This document shows, piece by piece, positions 38,203 through 47,052 of a stretch of 64,000 nt of DNA (the stretch's first letter is position 1; every line of letters starts with the position of its first letter). The DNA is from Nocardia altamirensis NBRC 108246 (GTDB lineage Bacteria > Actinomycetota > Actinomycetes > Mycobacteriales > Mycobacteriaceae): positions 62,001 to 126,000 of the forward strand of contig NZ_BDAY01000019.1 in the NCBI RefSeq assembly GCF_001612685.1, given 5' to 3'. The translations under genes and the position numbers were made by a program. The notes under the pieces are model-generated. The model made no database searches, was not told where the DNA came from, and was given only the letters and a program-made list of their open reading frames with translations.

Positions 38203-38218
38203 GAACTCAGCTGAGTTC
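38203..38218. promoter_or_regulatory. 16-bp perfect palindrome upstream of the XRE regulator
   Basis: GAACTCAGCTGAGTTC is a perfect palindrome 45 nt before ATG 38263. Its position suits an operator for autoregulation by the XRE protein that follows. Confidence 0.45.
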
Positions 38219-38262
38219 GGGAGAGCGACCATTGCACGGCACCACTTGGGGGAGACACGCTA

Positions 38263-39144
38263 ATGGCTTTACCGCAGGCAACGACTGGATCGACCATGCC
38301 TAGGCGCCAACTCGGCCGCCACTTACGCGATCTGCGCAACCGGGCCAGGATGACAACCAGAACGGCCGCACAGCAACTGGAGTGGTCCGAGGCCAAGATC
38401 TGGCGGATCGAAACCGGCCAGACCTCGTTGCGCAGCCTCGATGTCGAGGCGATGTGCAAGGTCTACGGCGCGCCTGCCGAGCTCATCGCACCGCTCACCG
38501 CGCTCGCGCGGGAGACGAAGGCGCGGGGGTGGTGGACCGCCTACGGCGACGTGATCGCCGAGGGATTCGAGGTCTACATCGGCTTGGAGGAGGCGGCCAC
38601 GCGGCTGTCCACCTACGAGAACGAGGTGGTGCCCGGCCTCTTGCAGACCGAGGCATACACGCGCGCACTGCTGCTGGCCGCGCGGCCGGAGATGCCTGCG
38701 ACCGAGGTCGACCGGCGGGTGCAGCTGCGCATGGCGCGCCAGGCGTTGATCACGCGCGCCGACGCGCCGCTGTACCTGGATGCGGTGATCAGCGAGGCGG
38801 TGCTGTGGCGATGTGTCGGCAGCGACGCGGTTTCCGCGGGCCAGCTGGCGCACCTGCGTCAGATGCGTGACCTGCCCAACGTCCGAATCCAGGTGATACC
38901 AACGGATTCCGGTTATCACGAGGGCATGGAATCGGGTCGCTTCGTCATGCTCGAGTTCCCGGAACTGCGCCAGGGCGAGCTGCCCGAGCCGCCGGTCGTC
39001 TACGTCGAGGCGTTCACTGGGCCGGTCTATCTCGACAAGGAAATCGAGATCGAGCGCTACCGCAAGGCATTCACCAGCATCAAGTCCGTCGCGGTCGACG
39101 CGCGCGAGGGGATCGAAGAGGCGAGCGCGGGGCGCACCGCCTGA
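38263..39144 (+). CDS. XRE-family regulator with DUF5753 domain
   Basis: A 293-residue regulator: N-terminal helix-turn-helix (about residues 15-70, LGRHLRDLRNRARMTTRTAA then EWSEAKIWRIETGQTS) and a C-terminal DUF5753 domain (EVVPGLLQTEAYTRALL, RMARQALI, VYVEAFTGPVYLD). In actinomycetes such genes usually stand next to a small DUF397 gene; none is seen here. ATG 38263 has GGGGGAG about 10 nt upstream. An operator-like palindrome lies just before the gene. Confidence 0.92.
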   Translation: MALPQATTGSTMPRRQLGRHLRDLRNRARMTTRTAAQQLEWSEAKIWRIETGQTSLRSLDVEAMCKVYGAPAELIAPLTALARETKARGWWTAYGDVIAEGFEVYIGLEEAATRLSTYENEVVPGLLQTEAYTRALLLAARPEMPATEVDRRVQLRMARQALITRADAPLYLDAVISEAVLWRCVGSDAVSAGQLAHLRQMRDLPNVRIQVIPTDSGYHEGMESGRFVMLEFPELRQGELPEPPVVYVEAFTGPVYLDKEIEIERYRKAFTSIKSVAVDAREGIEEASAGRTA

Positions 39145-39194
39145 GTGGCGTGGCCGGGCTCCGGCTCGGCCTTACGCGCGGGACGTCAAGTGCG

Positions 39195-39620
39195 TCAGCA
39201 CTTTTGGCCGGGTGAGTCCCAGGTATTGGTGAGCACCGCCCGATGGGTCCACACGGCCTCCTCGTGCACCTCGCGACCCTTCTCGGTGAGGCAGACGAAG
39301 ACGGCACGCCGATCATCGGCGCACATGGTGCGGCTGACCAGCCCATCGCGCTCGAGCCTGGCGACCGCGCGGGACAGGGCGCTCTGACTCAGGTAGATGT
39401 CGTTGGCCAGATCGCTCATTCGATAGTTGCCGCAGTTGGCCTCGATCAGCCGGTCCAGCGTCTCGAACTCGCTGAGCCCGATCTGGTGCTGTCCCTGGAG
39501 CGCTTTTTCGAGTGCGCAACTCACCGTCGCGTGCCGGTCGAGCAGCTCGCGCCACTCGCCGAGAAGCCCGGTCGGCGCGACGGTGCGGCGGGCTGGTTCA
39601 GTTGTCGACGGCTTCGACAT
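39195..39620 (-). CDS. MarR-family regulator (first)
   Basis: A 141-residue winged-helix regulator: core EFETLDRLIEANCGNYRMSD, recognition helix LSQSALSRAVARLERDGLV and wing MCADDRRAVFVCLTEKG. ATG 39620 is probably leaderless: TAGGAT ends 6 nt upstream and a TTGCAT -35 stands 17 nt before that, inside a palindrome, which suggests autorepression. Normally such genes regulate a divergent gene. Here the divergent promoter-like element points into the end of rmlC, so the target may have been lost. Confidence 0.9.
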   Translation of the reverse strand: MSKPSTTEPARRTVAPTGLLGEWRELLDRHATVSCALEKALQGQHQIGLSEFETLDRLIEANCGNYRMSDLANDIYLSQSALSRAVARLERDGLVSRTMCADDRRAVFVCLTEKGREVHEEAVWTHRAVLTNTWDSPGQKC

Positions 39621-39626
39621 GGCCCC

Positions 39627-39655
39627 ATCCTAGTGGTTGGCAAGGCTTCATGCAA
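39627..39655 (-). promoter_or_regulatory. Promoter of the first MarR gene
   Basis: On the minus strand: -35 TTGCAT (39655-39650), 17-nt spacer, -10 TAGGAT (39632-39627), then 6 nt to ATG 39620. The best promoter match in the window. Confidence 0.6.
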
Positions 39656-39687
39656 CTGCATTAAATGTACTCGCATTTTATGCGCAT
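39650..39687. promoter_or_regulatory. Cluster of TGCA-type palindromes (MarR operator candidates)
   Basis: ATGCAACTGCAT (39650-39661, half-sites ATGCA/TGCAT) covers the -35 of the MarR gene. CGCATTTTATGCG (39672-39684) and ATGCGCAT (39680-39687) follow. This A+T-rich block is unlike its surroundings and is the likely binding site of the MarR protein. Confidence 0.5.
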
Positions 39688-39690
39688 GCA

Positions 39691-39696
39691 TAGGAT
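39691..39696 (+). promoter_or_regulatory. Divergent -10-like element without an intact gene
   Basis: TAGGAT on the plus strand is followed after 7 nt by GTG 39704. The frame from there (MSQLIMPVGAAEL at the start) runs antisense into rmlC after 37 nt and is not a credible gene. Possibly the remnant of the start of a lost divergent gene. Confidence 0.35.
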
Positions 39697-39740
39697 GGGT
39701 GAGGTGTCCCAGCTCATCATGCCGGTCGGCGCGGCAGAGC

Positions 39741-40289
39741 TCAGGAAAACGGCGGCGCCGCGGTGTCCTTGGCGGACCGGACGAAGGTCAGCGGCGTGCC
39801 GTCCAGGCCGACCGTCGGCCAGTCGATGCCGAGCCGCGGATCGAAAGCATCGATGTCCCTGTCGAATTCGGGCGCGTACTCGAGCGAACACAGGTAGGTG
39901 ACGGTCGAATTGTCGGCCAGCGACAGGATCGCGTGGCCGAGCCCCTCGGACAGGAACATCGAGCGTCGATCGACGTCGTCGAGCAGCACGCTGTCCCACC
40001 GGCCGTAGGTCGGCGAGCCGGGCCGCAGATCGACAACCACATCGAGAAACGCGCCGCGCACGCAGGTCACATACTTGGCCTGCCCCGGCGGATCCTCGGT
40101 GTAGTGGATGCCGCGCAGCACGCCCGCCGCCGAGACCGAGCAGTTCACCTGGCGCAGATCGAAGGTGCGGCCGGTCGCCTTCTCGAATTCCGACGCCTTG
40201 AACCCCTCGAGAAACATGCCGCGCCCGTCGCCGAGCTGACGCGGGGTGATCACCCACGCGCCGGGCACCGCCAGTTCGCGAAACTCCAT
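39741..40289 (-). CDS. rmlC: dTDP-4-dehydrorhamnose 3,5-epimerase RmlC
   Basis: A 182-residue cupin epimerase of the dTDP-L-rhamnose pathway, which supplies the rhamnose of the arabinogalactan linker. Motifs are NCSVSAAGVLRGIHYTEDPP (catalytic His in RGIHY), VVVDLRPGSPTYGRW and GLGHAILSLAD. ATG 40289 was chosen; a GTG at 40295 overlapping the rmlA stop as GTGA is an equally possible, translationally coupled start. Second gene of an rmlA-rmlC operon. Confidence 0.93.
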   Translation of the reverse strand: MEFRELAVPGAWVITPRQLGDGRGMFLEGFKASEFEKATGRTFDLRQVNCSVSAAGVLRGIHYTEDPPGQAKYVTCVRGAFLDVVVDLRPGSPTYGRWDSVLLDDVDRRSMFLSEGLGHAILSLADNSTVTYLCSLEYAPEFDRDIDAFDPRLGIDWPTVGLDGTPLTFVRSAKDTAAPPFS

Positions 40290-40291
40290 CG

Positions 40292-41164
40292 TCACCAATC
40301 CCGTCCGCGTTCGATCAGGTCGAGCAGGTAGCTGCCGTAGCCGGAGCGGACGAGTGGTTCGGCGAGCTTGCACAGCTGCTCGTCATCGATGTACCCCTGC
40401 CGCCACGCGACCTCCTCGGGCACGCCGATCTTGAGGCCCTGCCGTTCCTCGATGGTGCGCACGTAGTTGGCGGCGTCAAGCAGCGAATCGAAGGTGCCGG
40501 TGTCCAGCCATGCGGTACCGCGGGCCAGCACGTCGACCCGGAGTCGATCCTGTTCGAGGTAGGCCCGGTTGATGTCGGTGATCTCGTATTCGCCACGCGC
40601 GGAAGGCCTTAGCGTGCGGGCGATCTCGATGACGTCGTTGTCGTAGAAATACAGCCCGGGGATGGCGTAGTTCGAGCGGGGCGCCTTCGGCTTCTCCTCG
40701 ATGGACACCGCGCGTCCGTCGGTGAACTCCACGACACCGTAGGCGGTCGGATCCGACACCCAGTAGGCGAACACCGCACCGCCGTCGATCTCGGTGAACC
40801 GGTGCAGGCTGGTGCCGAGGCCTGGCCCGTGAAAGATGTTGTCGCCGAGCACCAGCGCCGCCGTTTCGGTGCCGATGTGGTCGGCGCCGAGCACGAAGGC
40901 TCTGGCCAGACCGTCCGGCTCGGGTTGGACCACGTAGGTGATCGCGATGCCGAACTGGCTGCCGTCGCCGAGCAATCGGGTGAACGCCTCCGCGTCCGAT
41001 GGCGTGGTGATGACCAGGATGTCCGTGATGCCTGCGAGCATCAGCGTGGACAGCGGGTAGTAGACCATGGGCTTGTCGTAGACCGGGACCAGCTGCTTGC
41101 TCACCCCGCGCGTGATCGGGTGTAACCGGGACCCGGTGCCGCCCGCCAGAATGATTCCGCGCAT
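40292..41164 (-). CDS. rmlA: Glucose-1-phosphate thymidylyltransferase RmlA
   Basis: A 290-residue nucleotidyltransferase that makes dTDP-glucose, first step of dTDP-rhamnose synthesis. N-terminal [14 protein letters not shown] binds the nucleotide, with [29 protein letters not shown] and WLDTGT following in the usual order. The start ATG 41164 has no Shine-Dalgarno; a CAGACT hexamer 7 nt upstream may be a weak -10 for a leaderless mRNA. It overlaps or abuts rmlC downstream; rmlB is 3 kb away on the other strand. Confidence 0.95.
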   Translation of the reverse strand: MRGIILAGGTGSRLHPITRGVSKQLVPVYDKPMVYYPLSTLMLAGITDILVITTPSDAEAFTRLLGDGSQFGIAITYVVQPEPDGLARAFVLGADHIGTETAALVLGDNIFHGPGLGTSLHRFTEIDGGAVFAYWVSDPTAYGVVEFTDGRAVSIEEKPKAPRSNYAIPGLYFYDNDVIEIARTLRPSARGEYEITDINRAYLEQDRLRVDVLARGTAWLDTGTFDSLLDAANYVRTIEERQGLKIGVPEEVAWRQGYIDDEQLCKLAEPLVRSGYGSYLLDLIERGRDW

Positions 41165-41401
41165 GCCGAGGAGTCTGCCAGCTCGGCCTGTCCTGGGCGT
41201 CGGCGAGGTTCCGACTGCTCGTCGAATTGATTACGGAATGGGCTTTCGGAGTTCCCGTACCCGCCGGTTCGGCGATCCTGTTGCTTAGGTCACACAACAC
41301 ATGGTGTTCTGAAAGAGCACTGTGTGAGATGTCAGCGCCGACACCTCGCCTGGGACCGTCCGGTCGTGATGCGGCGCGCCAGTAGGTGAGGTAGGTGCGC
41401 G

Positions 41402-42394
41402 ATGACCGCGATCAGCGTCGGCGAATCCGGCATGGTGATGAATCCGGAAAATCTGAGCGCACCGGCGCGGCTGCTGCTGGCGGCGTGCCTCAGCGTGGTC
41501 CGTCCCGCCTTGCGTGCGGCGCCTATCACCCGCGTGACCATCCCGATCGGCGCCGCCGCCATCGACACCCTCGCGCGGCTGCGTCCGGAGCCGCGCGGCG
41601 TCGACCGAGAGCGGGTGTCGCTCAACGGTTTCCGGATGGAGATCGTGCGTCCGGCGGGCGCGGCGAGTGCACTGCGGCACGGTGCGGTGATGTACATGCA
41701 CGGCGGCGGATTCGCGGTCTGCGGGCTGCGCACGCATCGACCGGTGGTGGCGAGCCTGGCCAGGCGCACCGGACTGCCCGTGGTGAACGTCGACTACCGG
41801 CAGCTGCCGGGCAGGCGCATTACTGATTCGATCGAGGACTGTCTTACGGCATACCGCTGGCTGCTGCGCCACGGCGCCGATCCGAGCCGGATTGTCTTCG
41901 CGGGCGATTCGGCGGGCGGCTACCTGGCCTTCGCCACCGCGCTGCGCGCAATCGAGGTGGGTCTGCCCGCACCGGCCGGGCTGGTCGGGTTGAGCCCGCT
42001 GCTCGATCTGGATTACGTGGCCAAGCGCGGCCACGTCAACGTCAAGCGCGACCCGTACATCCCGCTGCTCGCGCTGCAGGCGGTGGTCCGGATCGGCGCC
42101 GAGGTCGACGGCATCCTCGACCCGTTGCTCTCGCCGGTGAACGGCATCCTGGCCGGCCTACCGCCGGTGCTGCTCATCGCCGCCGAGGACGAGGTGCTCC
42201 GCTACGACTGCGAGCTGATGGCGCAGCGGCTCACCGCGGCGGGTGTGCCGAATGCGGTGGAGCTCTGGCGCGGTCAGGTCCATGCGTTCATGAGCATCGC
42301 GCCGAGCCTGCCGGAGAGCAGGGCGGCGCTGGCACGGGTCTCGCGCTTCGTCCGTGCCCGGATCGAGGAGAGCCAGCAGGCGCGGACCGCGTAA
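41402..42394 (+). CDS. Alpha/beta hydrolase, hormone-sensitive-lipase type
   Basis: A 330-residue esterase/lipase of the HSL family: oxyanion motif MHGGGF (residues about 100-105), nucleophile GDSAGG, acid residue in AAEDEVLRYDCE and catalytic His in GQVHAF. No signal peptide, although the first 60 residues are moderately hydrophobic. ATG 41402 has GAGGTAGGTG upstream. The substrate is unknown, probably a short to medium acyl ester. Followed by a terminator. Confidence 0.88.
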   Translation: MTAISVGESGMVMNPENLSAPARLLLAACLSVVRPALRAAPITRVTIPIGAAAIDTLARLRPEPRGVDRERVSLNGFRMEIVRPAGAASALRHGAVMYMHGGGFAVCGLRTHRPVVASLARRTGLPVVNVDYRQLPGRRITDSIEDCLTAYRWLLRHGADPSRIVFAGDSAGGYLAFATALRAIEVGLPAPAGLVGLSPLLDLDYVAKRGHVNVKRDPYIPLLALQAVVRIGAEVDGILDPLLSPVNGILAGLPPVLLIAAEDEVLRYDCELMAQRLTAAGVPNAVELWRGQVHAFMSIAPSLPESRAALARVSRFVRARIEESQQARTA

Positions 42395-42413
42395 AGCTGT
42401 TCGGCCTGTCCAG

Positions 42414-42450
42414 GCGAGCCCCGTTCCGCTGTGGCCGGGACGGGGCTCGC
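42414..42450 (+). terminator. Terminator hairpin after the HSL-type hydrolase
   Basis: Arms 42414-42424 and 42440-42450 form a perfect 11-bp stem, 19 nt after the stop codon. Confidence 0.65.
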
Positions 42451-42467
42451 GCATGTCAGGGAACGAG

Positions 42468-42500
42468 CGAACCCCGCTCTAGTGCGCTGAGCGGGGTTCG
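42468..42500 (-). terminator. Terminator hairpin after glycine-rich exported protein 1
   Basis: Arms 42468-42478 and 42490-42500 form a perfect 11-bp stem, 27 nt downstream of the minus-strand gene ending at 42528. It is back to back with the terminator of the convergent hydrolase. Confidence 0.65.
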
Positions 42501-42527
42501 TGTCGTATGTGGTTGTGCGCGTTGAAA

Positions 42528-43241
42528 TTACTTCGCGGCCGGCGGGGGCTGGATCGACGGCTGGTTGATGGTGATGAAGTACTGCACCGCGGCGGCGATC
42601 GCGACCGGGGCGGTCACGAAGATCTGGCCGGCGACGACGCCGAGTGCGCCGACGGAGGCGATGCCGAAGAGGCAGCCGACGGCCGCGGCCGGGATGAACG
42701 CGCCGAACAGGCCGACGATGGTCGCCATTGCGGCGATGGGGGCCATGATGCCGCCGAGGACACAGCCGACGGCGGCGCCGCCGAGACCACCGACGAGGGT
42801 GCCGATGGTGGCGCCCATGCTGATGGTGCTGGTCATCCGGCTCCAGGCCGCCTGCTCACGGTCGTAGTCGGTCTTCCACGGCGCCTTGTCCTCGTACGGG
42901 AGGGCGACGGGCTTGTAGACCGCCTTGTTCATGTCGAACTGCGGGGTCAGCGACGCCGTGCGGTCGGAAATGTTCGCGGCGATCGGGAATTCGAACTCGT
43001 CGACCCGGAACTTCAGGTCGGTGCCTGCGACGGTGGTGCCGTTGGCGGCCTTGATCTTGAAGACGCCGTCTTCGACAACCATGGAGCCGGAATCGGTCTT
43101 GATGATGGAGGTCGCGTCGACGGCCTCGGCAGTGAAGTTGACGGCGTCGGTAGAGGCCGGTGCCGCGTTCACGGTGCCGGCGGTGGCACCGAGCGCGGCG
43201 ATGAGTAGCGCCGAGGTAACGGCAAACTTCTTGGCAATCAT
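42528..43241 (-). CDS. Exported glycine-zipper protein, tandem copy 1
   Basis: A 237-residue exported protein of unknown function. The signal peptide (KKFAVTSALLIAALG, cleavage near VNAAPA, about residue 27) is followed by a beta-rich domain (about residues 30-125) and a hydrophobic C-terminal half with Gly-zipper spacing (GTLVGGLGGAAVGCVLGGIM, then FIPAAAVGCLFG). Two Cys are conserved with the neighbouring copy. Such small-residue-rich helices insert in or cross membranes, so an envelope or pore-like role is possible but unproven. I recall similar mycolata proteins only as uncharacterised. ATG 43241 has GAGGA 9 nt upstream. Confidence 0.8.
   Translation of the reverse strand: MIAKKFAVTSALLIAALGATAGTVNAAPASTDAVNFTAEAVDATSIIKTDSGSMVVEDGVFKIKAANGTTVAGTDLKFRVDEFEFPIAANISDRTASLTPQFDMNKAVYKPVALPYEDKAPWKTDYDREQAAWSRMTSTISMGATIGTLVGGLGGAAVGCVLGGIMAPIAAMATIVGLFGAFIPAAAVGCLFGIASVGALGVVAGQIFVTAPVAIAAAVQYFITINQPSIQPPPAAK
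42601..42819. repeat. Direct repeat copy A (within glycine-zipper protein 1)
   Basis: This 219-nt segment aligns without gaps to 43490-43708 with about 12 mismatches by hand count. It encodes the glycine-zipper half of the protein. The flanking parts of the two genes are less alike. Confidence 0.8.
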
Positions 43242-43334
43242 AGGTTTAGGTCCTCATCCAGGTGCTTTTAGCAGGGGTGGGGGCCGGAAACTGGGTCCGC
43301 AAACTGTCAGTAACACGGCCGGGCCCTAAGAAAG

Positions 43335-43360
43335 CCCTGCTCGACCGGGGTCGAGCAGGG
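43335..43360 (-). terminator. Terminator between the two glycine-zipper genes
   Basis: A perfect 12-bp stem (43335-43346 with 43349-43360) with a 2-nt loop, followed on the minus strand by GCTTTCTT. It lies 60 nt after the stop of the gene at 43420, so the two paralogues are transcribed separately. Confidence 0.75.
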
Positions 43361-43419
43361 TTTCCTAGGCTCGTCTTCTTCAGTTGTGCGAATTCAGTTG
43401 TGTCAGTGAACTTCTGGTC

Positions 43420-44139
43420 TTACTTCGGAGCGGGCGGCGCCACGAACGGGGCGGTGGTGGTTGCAAAGTACTGGATTGCGGCGCCGATCGCGACCGGAGC
43501 GGTGACGAGGATCTGGCCGGCGACGACGCCGAGGGCGCCGACGGAGACGATGCCGAAGAGGCAGCCGACGGCCGCGGCCGGGATGAACGCGCCGAACAGG
43601 CCGATGATGGTGGCCATGGCCGCGATGGGGGCCATGATGCCGCCGAGGACACAGCCGACGGCCGCGCCGCCGAGGCCGCCGACGAGGGTGCCGATGGTGG
43701 CGCCCATGGCGATGGTGTCCTTCAGGCGGTTGAACGCCGCCTGCTCACGGTCGTACTCGTTCTTCCACGGCGCCTTGTCCTCGAACGGCAGGGCGACGGG
43801 CTTGTAGGTCGCGTGCGCCATGTCGGTCTGCGGCGTCAGCGTTGCCGTGTTGCCCGAGATGTTCGCGGCGATCGGGAACTCGAACTCGTCGACACGGAAC
43901 TTGAGCTCGGTGCCAGCGATGGTGGTGCCGTTGGCGGCCTTGACCTTGAAGACGCCGTCTTCGACGACCATGGAGCCGGAGTCGGTCTTGATGATGGACT
44001 GGGTATCGGTAGCGTTCGCCGTGAAATTAACGGCTCCGCTCTCGGCTTCGGGAGCCGGTGCCGCGTTGACGGTGCCTGCGGTCACGCCGAGGGCGGCGAT
44101 CAGCAGCGCCGACGACACGGCGAATTTCCTCATCAGCAT
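43420..44139 (-). CDS. Exported glycine-zipper protein, tandem copy 2
   Basis: A 239-residue paralogue of the gene at 42528: same signal peptide type (cleavage near VNAAPA, residue 28), same N-terminal domain (FKVKAANGTTIAGTELKFRV) and nearly identical Gly-zipper region (GTLVGGLGGAAVGCVLGGIM). The mature N-terminus has a short insertion (PEAESGAV). ATG 44139 follows AGAGG by 11 nt; ATG 44133 is an alternative. Separated from copy 1 by a terminator, so copy 2 may be expressed independently. Confidence 0.8.
   Translation of the reverse strand: MLMRKFAVSSALLIAALGVTAGTVNAAPAPEAESGAVNFTANATDTQSIIKTDSGSMVVEDGVFKVKAANGTTIAGTELKFRVDEFEFPIAANISGNTATLTPQTDMAHATYKPVALPFEDKAPWKNEYDREQAAFNRLKDTIAMGATIGTLVGGLGGAAVGCVLGGIMAPIAAMATIIGLFGAFIPAAAVGCLFGIVSVGALGVVAGQILVTAPVAIGAAIQYFATTTAPFVAPPAPK
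43490..43708. repeat. Direct repeat copy B (within glycine-zipper protein 2)
   Basis: Partner of the segment at 42601-42819, offset 889 nt, gap-free, about 94-95 % identical by hand count. Confidence 0.8.
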
Positions 44140-45464
<1,325 letters not shown>

Positions 45465-45471
45465 CCGGCGA

Positions 45472-47052
45472 TCAGCCCCAGACGATCTCGTAGTACTTCC
45501 ATGCCGCGCCGACGAGCGCGATCACGGTGGCGACGATGACGGTCACCGCGGGACCGACGGTCGGCGTCCGCCCGGCGATGTTGGTGAGCCGCAACGGCAT
45601 CCAGCGCAGCAGCACCGCGAAGGCCACGATCGCCAGCGGCACGAAGTAGCGGCCCTGTACGCCGTCGATGATGTAGTAGCCCACCGGCGTGAACGACATG
45701 TACAGCGTCACGTAGATCATCGCGACGCTGGCCGCGACGGTCAGCGCGACGAGCAGCGTGCGCCGGAAGGTGGCCGCGGTCATCCGATCCGCGACGCCGA
45801 TGCTGACCGCGAACGCGAACAGGCAGGCCAGCATCGTCAACGCGGGCACATCGATGTAGGCGAAACCGAGCTCGCCGAAGAACTGGCTGAACCACCGCTC
45901 GTCGCGCAGCGCGATGCTCTCGCCGAACACGCTGAGGAAATGGCCTGGGTCGGTGAGGATCCCACGCAGCTGGTCGCCGGGGCGAACCGAATACCATTGG
46001 TGCTGCGGCCGCATCAGGCCCATGCCGTCGCCGGTGGGCGCCGCGACCTTCATCCACGCGGCGAAGACCAGCCCGCCCACCGCGGCGAAGAACCACGGAA
46101 TCGCGCGCTGCCAGCCGCTGAACCCGAAGCGTTGCGCGGGCACCAGGACAACGAGCATCGCGAGCAGCACATAGGTCGGCTTGCTCACCGGCAGCAGGAT
46201 CGTGGCGGCAAGCAGCGCACCGGTTTCCACGCGGCCGAGCCGGTCGCCGAGGAACAGCGCCTTCACCAGCAGCGCCGACACCATGATCGCCAGCGCGTTG
46301 GTCATCGTGTCCGCGGTGACGGTGCCCGCCTGGAACACCGCGATCGGCAGCACCGCGACGGTGAACGCCAGCCACTGCGCCCGGTACCTGCGCAGCGCGT
46401 ACAGGCCGAAGCCGACGACGGTCAGGTAACTCAGCAGCCCGGCGAGCCTGGTCAGCGCGACCATCCCGGCGACGTCGAGGTCGAACAGCTCGGCAAGTCG
46501 AATGCCAACGGCGGCAGGGATATACGGCACCGGCGAGTAGGCGGCGGTGTTGGTGAACCAGACCGGTTCGGTGGCGTCCGACACCGCGGCGCCGCCGAGC
46601 CGGTCGTAGGCGCCGGGGTCCTCGACCATCGAGTCCGGCTCGTCCGGATTGGTGGTGTAGTCGCGCAGCGCGTAGCCCATCAGGGCGGTGATGCTCTTCG
46701 GCACGTCGCCGCCGTAGGCGACGCCGCGATTGTCGTGGATCTGCTGTGGCAGGAGCCCGCCGTGCGCGACCTGGTAGGCGCGGCCGAACTGGGTGATCTC
46801 GTCATGACCCCAGAAGGGCGGCGTGATGACCGTGAACAGCCCGCCGAAGATCGCGACCAGCACGGTGAACGCAACGGTGGCAGGCCCGAGCCGGGCGACA
46901 ACCCTGCTGCCGAAGCCGCCTACCGAGCGGGACTCGGTCGACGTCGCGGCGGTGTCATCGGGCAGCGCCGTGGTCTGCGCGCCGTTCGTCGACTCGTTCA
47001 GTGCCTGTTCGGAATTCGGTGCTGTCGCCGCTTTTTCCGCCGATGCGGTCAC
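45472..47052 (-). CDS. DUF2142 polytopic membrane protein (GtrC-like)
   Basis: A 526-residue membrane protein with about ten to twelve transmembrane segments. After a Thr/Ser/Ala-rich N-terminus of about 50 residues comes the first segment, followed by TPPFWGHDEITQFGRAYQV, a loop with acidic and aromatic residues typical of DUF2142 proteins and their GT-C relatives; the late loop IDGVQGRYFVPLAI is also family-like. It overlaps the upstream GT2 gene by 4 nt, so they are cotranslated. With that GT2 and the divergent GtrA it would be the outer-face transferase of a sugar decoration system (inference). Confidence 0.82.
   Translation of the reverse strand: MTASAEKAATAPNSEQALNESTNGAQTTALPDDTAATSTESRSVGGFGSRVVARLGPATVAFTVLVAIFGGLFTVITPPFWGHDEITQFGRAYQVAHGGLLPQQIHDNRGVAYGGDVPKSITALMGYALRDYTTNPDEPDSMVEDPGAYDRLGGAAVSDATEPVWFTNTAAYSPVPYIPAAVGIRLAELFDLDVAGMVALTRLAGLLSYLTVVGFGLYALRRYRAQWLAFTVAVLPIAVFQAGTVTADTMTNALAIMVSALLVKALFLGDRLGRVETGALLAATILLPVSKPTYVLLAMLVVLVPAQRFGFSGWQRAIPWFFAAVGGLVFAAWMKVAAPTGDGMGLMRPQHQWYSVRPGDQLRGILTDPGHFLSVFGESIALRDERWFSQFFGELGFAYIDVPALTMLACLFAFAVSIGVADRMTAATFRRTLLVALTVAASVAMIYVTLYMSFTPVGYYIIDGVQGRYFVPLAIVAFAVLLRWMPLRLTNIAGRTPTVGPAVTVIVATVIALVGAAWKYYEIVWG

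Noticed and set aside
39145..39194. Possible bidirectional hairpin between the XRE and first MarR genes
   Set aside because: Only about 8 bp with a mismatch; too weak compared with the other terminators to list.
39665..39901. Plus-strand frame overlapping the end of rmlC
   Set aside because: After the first 20 codons it is antisense to rmlC, Arg-rich and without family sequence. Kept only as a possible promoter remnant in the findings.
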